NCBI GenBank assembly: GCA_023678885.1
Contig: CM042955.1
Span: 17,619,835-17,683,834, forward strand
DNA: 64,000 bases
Source of the DNA: Pogostemon cablin
Taxonomy: Eukaryota > Streptophyta > Magnoliopsida > Lamiales > Lamiaceae
Direction: 5' to 3'
Shown here: positions 12,543 through 26,900 of the stretch, one piece after another
How positions within the stretch are numbered: position 1 is the first letter of the stretch
Layout of the letters: every line of letters begins with the position of its first letter
Notes under the pieces: model-generated
Told to the model about the DNA's origin: nothing
Databases searched by the model: none
Seen by the model: the letters and a program-made list of their open reading frames with translations, nothing else
Made by a program: the position numbers and the translations under genes

Positions 12543-14997
12543 GTAAATTAAATAAAAAAATTGCCTTTATTGCAGATATGATTATGCATTTGTCAAGTTG
12601 TATGGGATTTTGGCATCAATGATTTTTTTTTCCTTTTATTTGGATTATTGAAATTGACCCATATGAACATCATACTCATATTTGTAGGAACATTCTGTTT
12701 TTAGCTAATGGTTTATGACCTTTATTGCTTTGATGACAGGCGCCAGTATCTGAGTAATGCTGTGTTGCAGGCAAAGAGTGCTAGTGAGACTGAAAACCTT
12801 AATTTTTCTGTACGGGGTGCAATTGACAGTGGGCTTCTTGATTTACTTGAAGGAAAGCTTGCTGTTCTTCAATTTCAGATGAAGATTAAGGAGGAATTAG
12901 AGTTGATGGCTTCAAAATTAGAGTCTTCTCTGGATGGATCTGAATCTACCATAAATGGTGCTACACCTGACAATGGTCATTCTAATGATGCAAATTTTCT
13001 CCATATTGTTCGAGAAAAGGCAAAGGAATTATCAATGGATTTGAAAAACATCACTCAATTATATAACGAGTATGCTGTTCCATTTGAACTCTGGGAGGTC
13101 AGTAATTCTTAAACCCTTGTCACGGCTTAACTAATTGTAAAAATACATGTCTTTAGTGGAACGAGTTAATGTTCATGTGATAGAGTTGAGGGTAGGAGAG
13201 AAAGGTTATTTATTTGAATTTTTGGAAAAGGTACTCTAATAATAATTAAACTTTTCTGTCCAAATGCTGAATAGAGAGCTTATCTTCTGCCTACTCTAAT
13301 GATCATCTCAACCCTCTTATCAATTTTAATATTCCTCATTTTTTATATCTAGTTAGATACTAAATTCACTTTAATCCTGCCAGTTAATTATTCCCCCAGC
13401 TTAGCTACTAATATTACTAATATCTTGCTTGCTAATTTTTTCTTAGACTACATATTTGATGTGTATTTTGCTTATTTGATCCAAGTTTCGTTACAATAGA
13501 TCAAATTTACTGAATTTAGTTTTGTTTCTGATCTAGCTTACAATTATACACTGTCCAAGTATGCATTACCCCCCTCAAGCCATAGTGCCCTGCTATCTGG
13601 CATTGCCTCTGGATATGTTTTAGGATAGAATATGGTTTGTGGTCTGAACTTCAAAAAACTAATGTCTTGTCTGCTTGGATCCTTTATGTCTTGCTCCTTC
13701 ACCTTGCCACGTGCTAGATTTTCTGTCCAACTTAGGCATTTGATAATATGATCTAGATTAGTTTCTTAAGTGATGGATTTTCAAATCACCAAATCTAATA
13801 TTTTTGGTGCTAAAAAATGACACCGATGTGCTATTATATCAGTAAATGTAGTTTTCATACCCCTTTTTGCAAGTCTTTGTTTATTGTAGATGGTTTCCTT
13901 ACATCAAGTATCTTATAGGCAACATTGCCCTTCTATGAGTTAAGCTTGCATATACCTTAAGATACAAGGTTATTGTGTTTCCATTGTGCACGAGTTGAAC
14001 ACTTTTTTTTTTTAATTACTCCTTTTTAAGATCTCTCATGTAAACAGTATGTTGATGGAAAGAGCTTCTCTTATGCAGTTATATTGAGTCTCATTGCAGT
14101 TAAATTTTATCCTTACAGGTATGTCTGGGAATGCTGTACTTTGCCAGTTATTCTGCTGATGCTGATAGCAGCATTGTCAGAGAAACATGGGCTAGACTCA
14201 TTGATCAAGCCCTCTCGAGGGGTGGTATTGCTGAAGCTTGTGCAGTCTTGAAGAGGGTCGGTTCTCATGTTTTTCCTGGTGATGGAGCCATTTTACCGTT
14301 AGATACACTATGCCTTCAACTTGAGAAGGCTGCTCAGGTAAAAAGTTAGTTAAACTTAAACCATTCTGTTGGACAACATGTAGTGTTGTGGGTATAGTAT
14401 TGAATTTGTTCCCTGACTTGTTACCACCTCTTAATCGTCTTACAAAACTTTTAAAATGTTTGTAGGAGCGAGTGGGTTCAGGAGTTGAAGCTGTTGGAGA
14501 CGAAGATATTGTTAGGGCACTTCTTGGTGCTTGTAAGGGTGCAATAGAACCTGTCCTGAATACCCACGACCAGTTATTATCAAATGGCGCAGTTGTGCCA
14601 TTGCCAAGTCTCAGGCTACGTCTGCTTCGTTCGGTTCTAACAATACTTCGTGAGTGGTCGATGTCTTTATATGCACAGAGAATGGGTACAAGTTCTGCTG
14701 GAGCTTCTCTGATTCTTGGTGGCCAATTTTCACTGGGGCAAAGTATAGTTATGAATCAAGGTGTACGCGATAAGATCACGAGTGCAGCAAATAGGTATTT
14801 TACGAAGCATGTGTACATTCATAGATATGTTATGGAATCACAACTTTGTATTAACTTTACAAATGCTAAATAATGTTAGGTACATGACTGAAGTGCGAAG
14901 GTTGCCCCTTCCACAGAATCAAACAGAGGCTGTTTATCGGGGTTTCAGGGAGCTGGAAGAGTCGCTCTTGAGTCCTTATCCGTTCGAACGATTGTAA
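5064..14997 (+). CDS. NUP155: Nuclear pore protein NUP155 (13 exons, 1482 aa)
   Basis: Encodes the large scaffold nucleoporin Nup155/Nup170 of the inner ring of the nuclear pore. Exons: 5064-5225, 6879-7048, 7664-7790, 8332-8594, 8811-10461, 10538-10750, 10978-11225, 11315-11726, 11920-12098, 12740-13097, 14119-14337, 14466-14794, 14880-14997. All introns are GT-AG, the phases agree, and the joined frame has 1482 codons before TAA, close to the ~1460 usual in plants. The N-terminal half is the Nucleoporin_N beta-propeller (segments such as ISSDGVTMTCITCTN and FLAGRDGHVYELEYSTGSG); the C-terminal half is the alpha-solenoid (Nucleoporin_C). The ATG at 5064 starts the conserved MVVWENEVVMRDVANAGL segment. 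Intron 9 holds a long TA microsatellite. No break is seen, so it is probably functional; the family call is very secure. Confidence 0.97.
12476..12539. repeat. (TA)n microsatellite in NUP155 intron 9
   Basis: About 32 uninterrupted TA units inside the intron between exons 9 and 10. Confidence 0.98.
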
Positions 14998-16389
14998 GTC
15001 CTCCTTCGGGTTTCGGGTGTAATTGTTTGAATAGCTTGTGCCTTTGGTGGTAGTACAAGAATAACAAAATCTTGCTTTGTAAATGAGAGACACTGTACTA
15101 ATGGATTTGTATTGTTTTAGTTGAGACGATGATTTGTATTGTTTTAGTCAATGCCTTATCTATATAGATACACGTATACAAGTAGAGGTATTGTGATTTT
15201 GGATAGTAGATGGGGGGTTTATTTGAGCTGATGTAACATCCAAATTACTTTTCACACAATTCCAATTATATTTATTCAAATTAAGGAATATCAACTTGGT
15301 GAGTCCTATTTAATTAAGCATGTATCATCCAATTTCTCTTTTTCTCATTAATTGCCCCAACTCCCCCTTCTCTCTCTACAAAGTCAAAAGATGATGGTAG
15401 CCGACATTCACATGCCCCACAAACTAGACGTCTTTTGACTAATAGTTATACTCTTATCCAAACTTATTACTACTACTTATATATCACGTAAATTAATTTT
15501 ATAAGGTTGTGTTAGGGAGGAGGGATTGATGAATTTAAAATTATGAATTTGAATTTGAAAAGGAGTATTTTTAATTGTTTTGGATTTTAAATGATGAATT
15601 TAAAATAATGAGTTTGAATTTGATAAGGAGTATTTTTTAATTGTTTTTAAATGATTTTCAAATTTTTAATCCGATTGGATTATTTGAAATTCTTTCAATA
15701 GATGAGAAAATATTTTAATATATTTTTAATAAAAGTAGATTAATAAAAAAAGTTTATTTTTTTCAAAATACTTAATTTAAAAAATAAACCCTCCAACCCC
15801 CCACTCTCACCCCCTTCGAAGTAACACTTCATGTGTCTATCTCAATTCGAAACTGTTGGTTTAATTCTAAGAAATTAAGAATCAGATCGAATCGATCCGG
15901 TTTTGGAGCCGTCAATTCTGGTTTCTCATTTTATTATGGAACCAAAATAGGAATAATAACAATTTCGATTACATTTTGATAGATTACAGAACCACTAATT
16001 CTGATTTAGGTTCGAACAACGCATCATACAACTTTTTTAAGGATGAAATTTAATGAACAAAAATCATATATCCTCAACTCTCTTTATCTCTTTCAATCAA
16101 TTCTCAATCTCATTGTTTGTCCTCATCGCTGGAGTTTCAATCTTATTTCAAAAAATCTTATTTAATCTAAAAGTATAAATAAATAAAAAATGACAAGCCA
16201 AAGAGTTCCGGTTCTACGTCATCTCACTCTTCCAAAAGCAAAAACAAAGTCACTGACAAGACACGTTTGATTATTTATCACCGAACATCATTCCATAAAT
16301 TTTATATTCCAGGGTATTTCTTTTGTCACGAACATTTATGTAAATTGGGTTTACGATATAAACTATGTGTTCCTCCTTCCAATTCTATA
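14998..16389. other. NUP155 3' flank and intergenic DNA
   Basis: The first few hundred bases are presumably the NUP155 3' UTR. The rest is AT-rich with no gene seen. It contains a local tandem duplication at 15528-15655. Confidence 0.5.
15528..15655. repeat. ~65-bp imperfect tandem duplication
   Basis: GATGAATTTAAAATTATGA at 15528 recurs as GATGAATTTAAAATAATGA at 15593. Both are followed by TTTGAATTTGA, AAGGAGTATTTT and TTAATTGTTTT blocks. Confidence 0.8.
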
Positions 16390-16588
16390 CTCCCCCCGTC
16401 CCACACTAATGGTAGTTTTTGCTTTTTAGTACGTGGATTAAGGAATATTATTCAATGTGTAGTGAATAGTTTTATTAGTGGGTGTGTGATGTGTGTGGAT
16501 TTCATGTGTGTAAAAATAGAAAGTCGACTCTTTGGGTGGGACGTCCAAAATGAAAAAAAAAGAGATTATTTGGGTAGGACGGAAGGAG
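16390..16588. mobile_element. Stowaway MITE (199 bp)
   Basis: Inverted ends CTCCCCCCGTCCC and GGGTAGGACGGAAGGAG with TA on each side. The interior has the GTAGTTTTTGCTTTTTAG segment shared with 2581-2783. The apparent open frame across it is not a gene. Confidence 0.9.
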
Positions 16589-17924
16589 TATATCCTAGTG
16601 TTTAAATTAAGGAAGACCATATGATTTACAAGAGTTTATGATGTAAACCTGATTTACAAGAGACCAACTCTTCTTTAATTATGATGATTAGCGATGTTCT
16701 TGGTGACAACTCCGAAAATGGTACAATCCTTTCTTCACAATCACAACGAAGTGAAGCCAACCAAGTTCAAATGAAGAAGGTGGAGGAAGAGAAAGAGCAA
16801 ATCGAAGTTCTTCACATATTCTACGTTTTGAAGTGGATGGAGGTTGTATTATAATACTCAACAATAAATTAAAAAGTGACTATTATCAAGTCCATCTTCA
16901 ATAGTTTGTATATTTTACTGTATACTTTATACTAAAATAACGTACAATGAACAATTCATCTCTTACAGTTTACACTACTTTCTATATTAAAATTGAGCAT
17001 TTTCTTATGTGACAAATATATGTGAAAAGAGTTGTGAGACAGGTCAACTTAATATTATAGTATATTTTAATGAGTCATATTATAATATATTAAAATCATA
17101 CTTTAATACAATATTCTTTATACATTAAACGTATTTGAACAACTAATAAGTATACTCTATTTATAAAATAATCATACTTTAACATGTCTTACACAAACAT
17201 CGTCACACTTTGTCACTGAAAATAAAGTTCACTTGTTTTTTACTTAATCTAAAATTTTTTATTTATCTCATTTTGCTGTATAAAAATATAAGTAATTATT
17301 TTAAAAAAGTCTATCATATACGTATAAATACATGTCAAAATTATTAAAATAAAAAATAAAAGAATTATGCACCAGTGCACTGTTACAAACAGTGCAATCG
17401 CGTAAAAATGCAGTATGAATATAATGAGTAGAATATTAAGATATCATATAACTCTTGTGAAACAGTTCCACTTTTAGGCTTCAAACTTCAAAGGACTAAA
17501 AAGGAGAAAAAGAAAACGGACAAGGGTATTGCAGTCATTTCGAAATTCGGACCAACCCTTATTTAGCTATCTGAACTGTGATACTGAATTACTGATGCAG
17601 AAGAACCCCTTCGTCAATTCAACGGCACTCTAAAATAGTACTACTCCCTATTAAAAAAAAAAAAAAAAGAGAAACCCTAATTTAAGAAAACTAAAATTCG
17701 TGGAAAAATAAGGAAAATTCCTCTCGAAATTTCAACTTTATCAACGTTCCCCTCTCGCAGATTCTCTTTCCTGATTTTATCCTACTCCATGACTAGATCT
17801 GCTATCACTCTTGATCGAATTAAGATATAAATACCTAGAATTTGTATGTATACAACTCCGGCTAAGTGTACATCTAATTGTGATGAAAGATAGGTAATAC
17901 CCTTTCTTCTGAGCGGGATTTTCT
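16589..17924. other. Intergenic and presumed VAC14 promoter/leader
   Basis: AT-rich, no gene seen. A short palindromic patch, GTGCACTGTTACAAACAGTGC, with 7-base arms GCACTGT/ACAGTGC, lies near 17375-17395. From about 17500 the sequence reads like a leader, with a poly(A) run at 17651-17668 and pyrimidine-rich stretches up to the ATG at 17925. No definite TATA box. Confidence 0.45.
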
Positions 17925-20900
17925 ATGGCGGACGCTCTATCCTTGATTCCAGCAGCAGTTCTCCGTAATCTCTCCGATAAGCTGTACGAGAAGCGCAAAA
18001 ATGCTGCTCTTGAGGTGCACCAATTTTGTATATTTTGTTGGGGTTTGATATTTTGTTTGACAATTATCCTTGTGTGTGCTTTTCTCTTCAATTCTTATGC
18101 TCATTCTCTTCCTGGGTTTTGTTGGATCTAGGTGGAAGGGATAGTGAAACAATTGGCGATGGCAGGTGATCATGATAAAATCACTGCAGTGATCAATTTG
18201 TTGACTCATGAATATACATACTCGCCTCAGGCAAATCATCGTAAAGTATGTCCTTTGGTTCGTTGTTGCTTTGGAAGAGGCTTTATTACTTTCGTGTTTG
18301 TATCTACTCATTCGTTGATCGAGTTTCAGAATTTGAGTATAGTAGGTTTGGAAAATGTGTTTTCCCCTTTTGTTTATCTTGGTTTTTTGTGGTTTAGGGA
18401 GGTCTGATAGGATTGGCGGCAGCTACAGTGGGTTTGACTTCAGAAGCAGCACAGCATCTTGATGTAAGAATGGTTCCTTGAGCATTTTTGATAATATATT
18501 AGGATGCTACTTAGATTAGAATGGCCATTGACTAGTACTTCTTTTCGGCATTTCTTTACAATTGGGGGGCGTCATTGATTGGCTAATTTGGAAGTTTTTG
18601 TTGTGGAAGCTTATTCTTGAATGATTTCGTGATAAGGAAATAATACCCTGAACAGAATATGGTAGCCGGTTCAGTCTATCATTACTTGCTCCAGTGTCAA
18701 GGAAGATTGTTTAACTAATAGTCGCTGTGTAATGACCTAATGTGGTTAAAATCTTGGCATGCCTATAATTAGTATAAATTGATATTTGTGAATTTTGGAT
18801 TATCCAATGTTGATGCTTAATTCATGTTGAAGAACAACGATTATAAATTCCTTTCTAAAATGGCAATTACACTTGTTTTCGAAATGTATAAAGCTGCAGC
18901 TTATCCTTGAAACATTAAAAGGAACTTTTCTTTAGTCCTTTATGCTTGTGGATTATTCCTTATTTGTTAAGATCGCTGTCATCATTCCTCGGAAAAAATG
19001 CTGCATGCTTTTGAGTTGCCTGCGATGTTTATTCCTTTGCTTTTCCTGCCTGCAATTTGCTTGCATGCTATTATTGGTATAGTTTTTTGGGTATTCTCAT
19101 CAGATTTTGTATTGATTCATTTGTCTCTCCTCTTGAGTCCAGCAAATAGTTCCACCAGTATTGAATTCTTTTGCTGATCAAGATAGCAGAGTTCGTTATT
19201 ACGCTTGTGAAGCTCTGTATAACATTGCAAAGGTGGGTTAAAGGAGCTGTGTTATATTCATTTTCCCTTAATGTATTTAGGTTTCATTATCAGTTATTTG
19301 CAGGTTGTCAGAGGCGATTTTATAGTTTTCTTCAACCAGATATTTGATGCACTGTGTAAGCTCTCAGCAGATTCAGATGCCAATGTACAGAGTGCTGCTC
19401 ACCTCTTAGATAGACTCGTAAAGGTATAGATCTTGCTGTAAACACATTTAGATTTATGTATTTAATGGTGAGTGTTTTGATTTCTTTTGTGTTTTTTTTT
19501 TAAATGCAGGACATTGTAACTGAGAGTGATCAGTTTAGGTCTGTCATCTCCTTGTTTTCGTCTCTCTATCAGTTCTATGGCATCAATCCGCTTATTGATA
19601 TCCGATTATGTAGCAATTTGTTTTAACTTGGTATTGCTGCCATTTTGACTTGAATGCAGCATTGAAGAATTCATACCTTTGTTGAGAGAACGAATGAATG
19701 TGTTGAACCCTTATGTCCGCCAGTTTTTGGTTGGGTGGATCACTGTTCTAGATAGTGTTCCTGAAATTGATATGCTGGGGTTTCTTCCTGACTTTCTCGA
19801 TGGTTGGTTTCCCAATTTGAGGTTTCATTTTCTCTATTGGTGCTACCTGCGAATGAGGTTGATATATTAAATCTTGATGATGAATATGCAGGCTTATTTA
19901 ACATGCTGAGTGATTCCAGCCATGAAATAAGGCAACAAGCTGATTCAGCGCTTTCTGAATTTCTTCAAGAAATCAAGAATTCTCCTGTAAGAAATCAGCT
20001 ATTTTTTCCTGTATAATTTAATAGCAAAGAATGCAATGGTGCATAGTTGTTTGTTCTTTTTCGGAGTAGTGATCCTGAAAATTACTGCCTCATGAGAATG
20101 TGAGGACTGAGGATGTTAAAAAGTTAGAAATGATCTAATTCAATGTTTGGTCATCATTGATAGGATTGTGTTTGAAGGTCTTACTCATCCTGTGAGAAGT
20201 TGTAAACTTGATATGGTTCAGTTGTAATTGGGTGAATTTTTATGCAACTTCTTTTTTGACACTAACAGCATGCCACTATGCCCTACTGCTGCACGACTTT
20301 CTTTTTTGTGAGAATGAGATGTCCTACACATCAACTTATAACTGTTTAAAGTGCTGATAAATTTTATAAAAGGATTCAAATTGCCGCGAAATTTTGATCT
20401 AGCACTGGATAACGAACGATCAACTTTTACGGTGGAGTAGGTCTTTTCCAATCCCCTGTTGACGCTGGAGAACTCATCGTGATTAAAGTAAATCTTGCAA
20501 CGGAATCCCTTAGAATCGAAAAAGAAGTTGGAGTATTACAATGGCCCTTGCTAACAACATTGTTTAAGGGTAATGAACATGTCATCACCATTCAAGATGA
20601 TGCAGAAATTATAGTCCTGTTATGGAGACCCCAGGGCAAAATTATTTTAGCATGGATGTGGCCACCAATTTCTCGCAAGAGAAGACAAAATACTTTACTA
20701 GACAAAATACTTTACTAAATTAATTGATAAATGTGATTTTTTCTTAATTGAAGCAGAACAGGCATGTGGAGAGAGAGAGATTATGGAGGCTTCTAAATGA
20801 TATTACTAATTTCTTTCTGAAGCTTAAATGAGTTTCATGATTTCCATGTTTCTTGTTCCTTTTATGTAGCCTTGTTGCGTTCAATCTTATCATTTAGGTT

Positions 20901-23900
20901 CACAAACAAGTATTGCTGTTTGTATCAGTTCTCTGACATTATCAATGCTCCTTTTGAAGTCTGTAGATTATGGTCGTATGGCAGAGATACTTGTTCAAAG
21001 GGCAGCTTCACCTGATGAATTTACTCGCTTGACAGCTATAACATGGGTAAAGTATATTTGAACACATTATTCCAGGTGTCCAGTGCTTTCTTATAACCAA
21101 GTAGTATGATCTAATATGTTGATTATTTAAGGTTTGTCTAAGTGGGTTTCACATACTTTGCTGCGCAGATTAATGAGTTTGTAAAGCTTGGTGGGGATCA
21201 ACTTGTTCCTCATTATGCTGATATTCTTGGTGCAATTCTACCTTGCATATCAGACAAGGAAGAAAAAATTAGAGTTGTGAGTTTTTATTTTTAATTTTAA
21301 CAATTATTCTATTGTGTCATCCTTCAACCTTTTCATTTCCAAGTCTTGCTTTGCTTTCATCTACTTTTTGATGTTTCTAAATGTTCAAAACTTTTTTTGT
21401 CAACTTAAGGTTGCTCGTGAAACAAATGAAGAGCTGAGGGGAATCCAAGCTGATCCAGCTGAAGGATTTGATGTAGGAGCCATTCTCTCTGTAGCTAGGA
21501 GGTAACTGTCTTCATGCTTTGAACAATTATTATCCTGTTTGTATTTTTCTTTTGCTTATTTGAGGTGTTAGTATAAGATCATAGAAGCTTGGCATAAATG
21601 ATCTGAAATGCCTCAAAAGTAGAAAATGTGGAAGAGTGAAATATAATTTTTTCCCATTTTTATCAGGCATCTATCAAGTGAATGGGAGGCTACACGGATC
21701 GAATCACTTCATTGGATATCAGCCCTATTAAATAGACATCGGGCAGAGGTAATCAGGCCATATACCATTAGTAGTACTCTTTAGGTCATTATATTGTATT
21801 CTATTACGCCAACTCAGTCTTTAAACGGTACACAAACATATGAGGGAAACCTGCATTCATTACAATGCACATTTGTTTCATATTGTAAAATGGCTTTCAC
21901 TTCTTTGCTGTTGTCTATGAAAGGGATTTTATAACTGGAGAGACATATCTTTATACTTTAACTGTACACATTTTACTTGTTATCTTTCTTTCTCTGATAT
22001 ATTGCCAATCAAACACAATAATGAACAATCTTAAAAAGAAATCTTTTGATTCCTAATACTCTACTAGAGCTTTTATCACTGTGGGATCAAATGATTTTAT
22101 TTTTTTATTTTTTCGAATCCAATAGTTTGACGAAGGTAGAAGATAAAAGTACAAGTTAATGTTTCACTTATTTTAACTTTTATGATGGATATTTAGTATT
22201 GTGGATATTTTCCCCTCATAGAATTATAACAGTTGTTTTTTATTCTTAGATCTATTGGAGCTGATGGGGTTGAGTTATTGTTTCTTTAATGTATTTTGTT
22301 CAATTCTTACTTTGTTTATTTTAAAGGCCATACACCTGCAAGATTATTTGGAAAGCTATTCACTCTGATGCATCTAATTTGTACATTTCTATCAACCAAT
22401 ATCTAGAATTATTCAAAACCATAACATGAGCTGTCAAACCAAGGGACAGTTTTGTTGAGTCTGGCCTTAGTAATTACAGTTAAAACTCAAAAGGTGTTTA
22501 ATGTTATGATATAAGTTATAACAATTGGACACACCTAAATATATGAGCCAATCCAATTATTTTAGGTGACTAGCTATATATTTGTAATGTGTAGGCAAAT
22601 ATATAGCTTAGTCAAAGGTCTTACATTGTGATGGATCATTGTTAGTCAAATCTGTGGTGATGCACACTTTGCGGCATGAGCCTATCTCAAATTCCTAGCA
22701 TACCCTTTATTTTGTACTGCATATAGTACTTTGCTTTCTGGAACATTGTATATGCTCCACTGATGAATTTCTAGATAAATTATTTGACAAGATTAAATTA
22801 TATTTCCTTGATGAGTCTTAACTATCATAAGAATGTGAATTTGTAAATCAGAAAGACCTAAAAATTAGACTTGCCTGAAGAGAAATCATTTCTTTCTCTT
22901 GGTCGGAAGAAATATGGCTTGATATGCTGTCAAACGGGATAGAAACAGTTTGGTGGATAATTTCTGCACTTCAGCAAACTTAATATTAAACAGAAATGTT
23001 GAGGATTCAATGCTATAGCTAATTAAGATAGATTTCTATTTCTGTAAAATTGTGCCATATTCTCTTGCACTTGATTTCACTTGTATCTGACATTTTGTGA
23101 TTCAATGCTCTTTTTAGCATCTGGTAATTTGTTTTGAGCTGTCACAAGTTTTCTTATTCTCTTGTTTGAGCAGGTCCTATCATTTCTGAGTGACATTTTT
23201 GAAACTCTATTAAAGGCACTTTCAGATCCGTCTGATGAGGTATCTTCTTGTACATGGAATTGCTTTCCTAAATACTCCCTCCGTCCGCTTTCAAGGGTAT
23301 CATTTTTCCATTTTGGGCGTCCGCCCCCAAGGGTCTCATTTCCTTTTTTATCCACACACACCCACTAATACAACTAAAAAATGGGACCCACACCTCCACT
23401 AATACAACTACCCACTGCACATTAAATAACAATACTCCTTAATCTCCGTGCCCAAAAGCAAATGGCACCCTTGAATCCGGACGGAGGGAGTATCTTTTAG
23501 CGTGTTTTGCTACGTCATATAATCATATATATTACATATAAATTTATTTTTTAGAGTATAATGTTTTTTATTTTCTTGATTATCAAGAATCTCACTCTAG
23601 AGGTCTTTAGACCCTAGTTTATTATTTGAGCTGTGAGGTGCACTGATGAGCCTTTTATCATGTGGTCAAGTTGGAAAAACGCATGTTGGAAAAATAGATG
23701 GCTAGGCGAAAAATACAATGAAGCGAGAAATTCATAATCTGGAGGATACGAAATAACTTATTCCCATAAATTCTCTTACAATCGAATCTACGGAATGATA
23801 CAAACTTCCACATATCTACAACACCCAAAAAGAAAGAAATCACAAAATTGTACCTAGTTCCGTCTATCTTAAGATAGAAGGGATCTGGTTAACTTTTCCT

Positions 23901-26900
23901 TATAATTGCCAATCCCACGAGGCCATGACTCAAAACTTAGTTTACTTTCATACATAAGTATAGTTATCCTCTTAAGAATCATTACCTGCACTTTTCCAAG
24001 GCACGTGCAAAAAGAAAAAAAAAAGGAGCAGTACACATTGAACAGCGTCTCTGTCAACAACGGCAGAGGTCTGAGTTGTCTGCGTGATTGAGTTTCAAAG
24101 GCAGGCACACTATTTCTTAATTTTTTATCAAGTTTCTCGTGAATCTTTGAAATACCCCTCTTTTTTATGTTCTGTCTTTAGTTCCAGTGAAACAAGTTTG
24201 CCTACCTTAAAATTATGCACAAACGTGCTTTGGGAGTAGGGTGAAAGACTGTATAGATGGGAGCCTCGATGGGTTAAAGTTAAAGACAGCAGGGGCTGTG
24301 TTCTAATCCCAAGTATTTTGACTGAGTGATATATATAATAACAAATAAAAGAAATTTAATATCCTACGCCATATGTATAAGTCTGACTTCATGTGTATTC
24401 TTTCTTAATTTGAAATTGTTGCAGTTTAGATGTGACTATATATTCTAAACTGGTCAATTCCCTAATAATGGGGCCATTTTATAATTTTTCTCTACAGGTA
24501 GTGCTTTTAGTTCTTGAGGTCCATGCATGCATAGCCAGAGATGAGAAACATTTTCACCAACTTATAGTGTATTTAGTCCAGAATTTTCAAGTCGACAACT
24601 CTCTCTTGGAAAAGTACGTTTTTCATCTGTAAATACTGGAGCTTACGTTTGAGTGTGTGTGTTTGTATATATTCTTAAAGTGGAATAAATCAATCTTTTG
24701 TTATGCAGACGGGGTGCTTTAATTATCCGTAGGTTATGTGTACTTTTAGATGCTGAGACAGTTTACAGGAAACTTTCCACTATACTTCAGGGGGAATCTG
24801 ATCTGGATTTTGCGTCTATCATGGTTCAGGTATCTGTTTCTGCTATCTGTCATGTTTACAGTCATGCGTCCAGCAGCTCCAGCTGTAACTAATGATCTAT
24901 GATGGGTAGTGAGTATTGGTTAGAATGCTATGAACACTTCCAATTTTCTATTTCAGGCTTTGAATTTGATTTTGCTCACCTCATCTGAATTGGCTAACCT
25001 TCGGGACCTTCTGAAGAAAGCGCTGTTCGATGAAGCTGCAAAAAACTTATTTCTATCTTTGTATGCATCATGGTGCCATTCACCAATGGCTATCATAAGT
25101 CTCTGCTTATTAGCTCAGGTAAGAATGTGATGCTTAGTTGATGCCTGTGTTGTCTTTTCCACTTCACCTTTCCACCTTTTCCTTTGTTAATGTTGCTTTG
25201 GATTTGTGGTTTTTGGTGTTGCAATACAGACTTATCAGCATGCGAGTTCAGTCATTCAATCTTTGGTCGAGGAGGATATTAATGTGAAGTTCTTAGTCCA
25301 GTTAGATAAATTGATTAACCTTCTGGAGACTCCTACTTTTGTGTACCTAAGGCTTCAGGTAATATTAACTGAATGTTTCCTCAGTAGATAGATGAGTAAA
25401 TGTCAACTTGGTTCATTCAATTATATTCCCTTTCAAAAATGGTTGCTCACATGCTTATTAGTATTAAAGTAGTTGTGGGGGCTAATATATTGTCTACTTA
25501 TTACTTAAACTTTGTAAAATGATGGAGGGTGCGAAATGTCTCGAGTATTTTTTTATTTTTAAATACTGGCTGGTAATCTTTAAACATAAGTTTCAATGTA
25601 TTGAGAAATTAGACATAAATATTCTTCATGTTGATGTTATATATTTTTCTTATTGCAGCTTCTTGAACCAGGAAGATATATATGGTTATTGAAAGCATTG
25701 TATGGTCTCCTAATGCTTCTTCCTCAGGTATGTTTCCTCACTATTGTTGAAGTGTTAACTTTAGTCAGTAGTTGTCCTGCTAGCTTAACCAACATTTCTA
25801 ATGTTGTTGCCTAGTTAATTTCATTGTTTTGTGTTGCTAACAAATTAAGAACTTGATCTTTTTAATCTGGAAGGTCTTGAAAGGCATAAAGAACACATTT
25901 CTTAGAGTTTATGAATGGAGATGTATCCAAAGACATAATAATCTTGTTGCAGAAGCATGGTTAGATACAGTTGTACAACTGATTATGGATGGAGAAAACA
26001 TTATAATATTTTTTTGCATGTTTGTGGGTTAGAAACTTGGTTTTTAGTGTGAATGACGTACTGATAAGTTCAATGCAACTACTTTAGCTATAAAGCCCAT
26101 TTTGCACGTTTTTTCTTTTGGGGGGGGGGGGGGGTAATATTTACAGCTTTTTGATTAGATATGTTTTACTCGTTGATACAGCAAAGTGTAGCATTCAAGA
26201 TTCTACGGACTCGATTAAAAACTGTTCCTCCGTATTCCTTCAGCGGTGAACAATTCAGGCGACCTTCACCAGGAAATGCTTTATCAGAAATTAATAATGT
26301 TGGTGGATCACACTTTGCAGATGATGGTGATGTGATTGCTGATATGAAAAATGTGCATAACGGAATTAATTTTGCTTCATGGCTGCATCAGTTTGAGCAA
26401 GTTCAGCAACAGCATCGATCTCATTCCAAGTCACAGGCACTTTCACGTTGCGGTTCATCTTCATCTGCAAAGGTTTGTTGTACTTGCTGCGTTTTTTTAT
26501 CATTAAGAAGTAAATGAAATTCAAAGCTATTTCTGGGTTGTGTTTACAGTAATAGGGGTGTATATAAGTTGTTTTCTGAGCTTGAGTTAACTTTTGGTGA
26601 ACTTAGAAAGTCAAACCTAAAGGAGCTCTTTGAATATAAATTAAAACCAAATGGAGTATATTTTTTATTAATTTATTATTTGATTAAAAGTTATTGCTTA
26701 TAATGCTACTATTATATTTGGATTAGAAGTCGTTAGTATATTTAATATAAGATGGATCATAAGTCAAGGCTTCACCGAATTCTAGATTAGTGTACTGGCC
26801 TAATAAGTCAAATTTGATCAAGTTTGGTTTAGCTAAGTTTCAAAAATAGTTCATGAGTTGGCTCATTATTACCCAGTTTTATAAAAATTAGGAAAGTTGG

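Noticed and set aside
16267..16605. 112-codon plus-strand frame
   Set aside because: It runs across a Stowaway MITE and has no family resemblance.
20479..20718. 79-codon frame inside VAC14 intron 8
   Set aside because: No similarity to VAC14 or to a transposon protein I recognise; the splice sites around it give an uninterrupted VAC14 frame without it.
24250..24320. Patch resembling tRNA B box (GTTCTAATCCC)
   Set aside because: No matching A box at the right distance and no clover-leaf; not a tRNA gene and too weak for a SINE.
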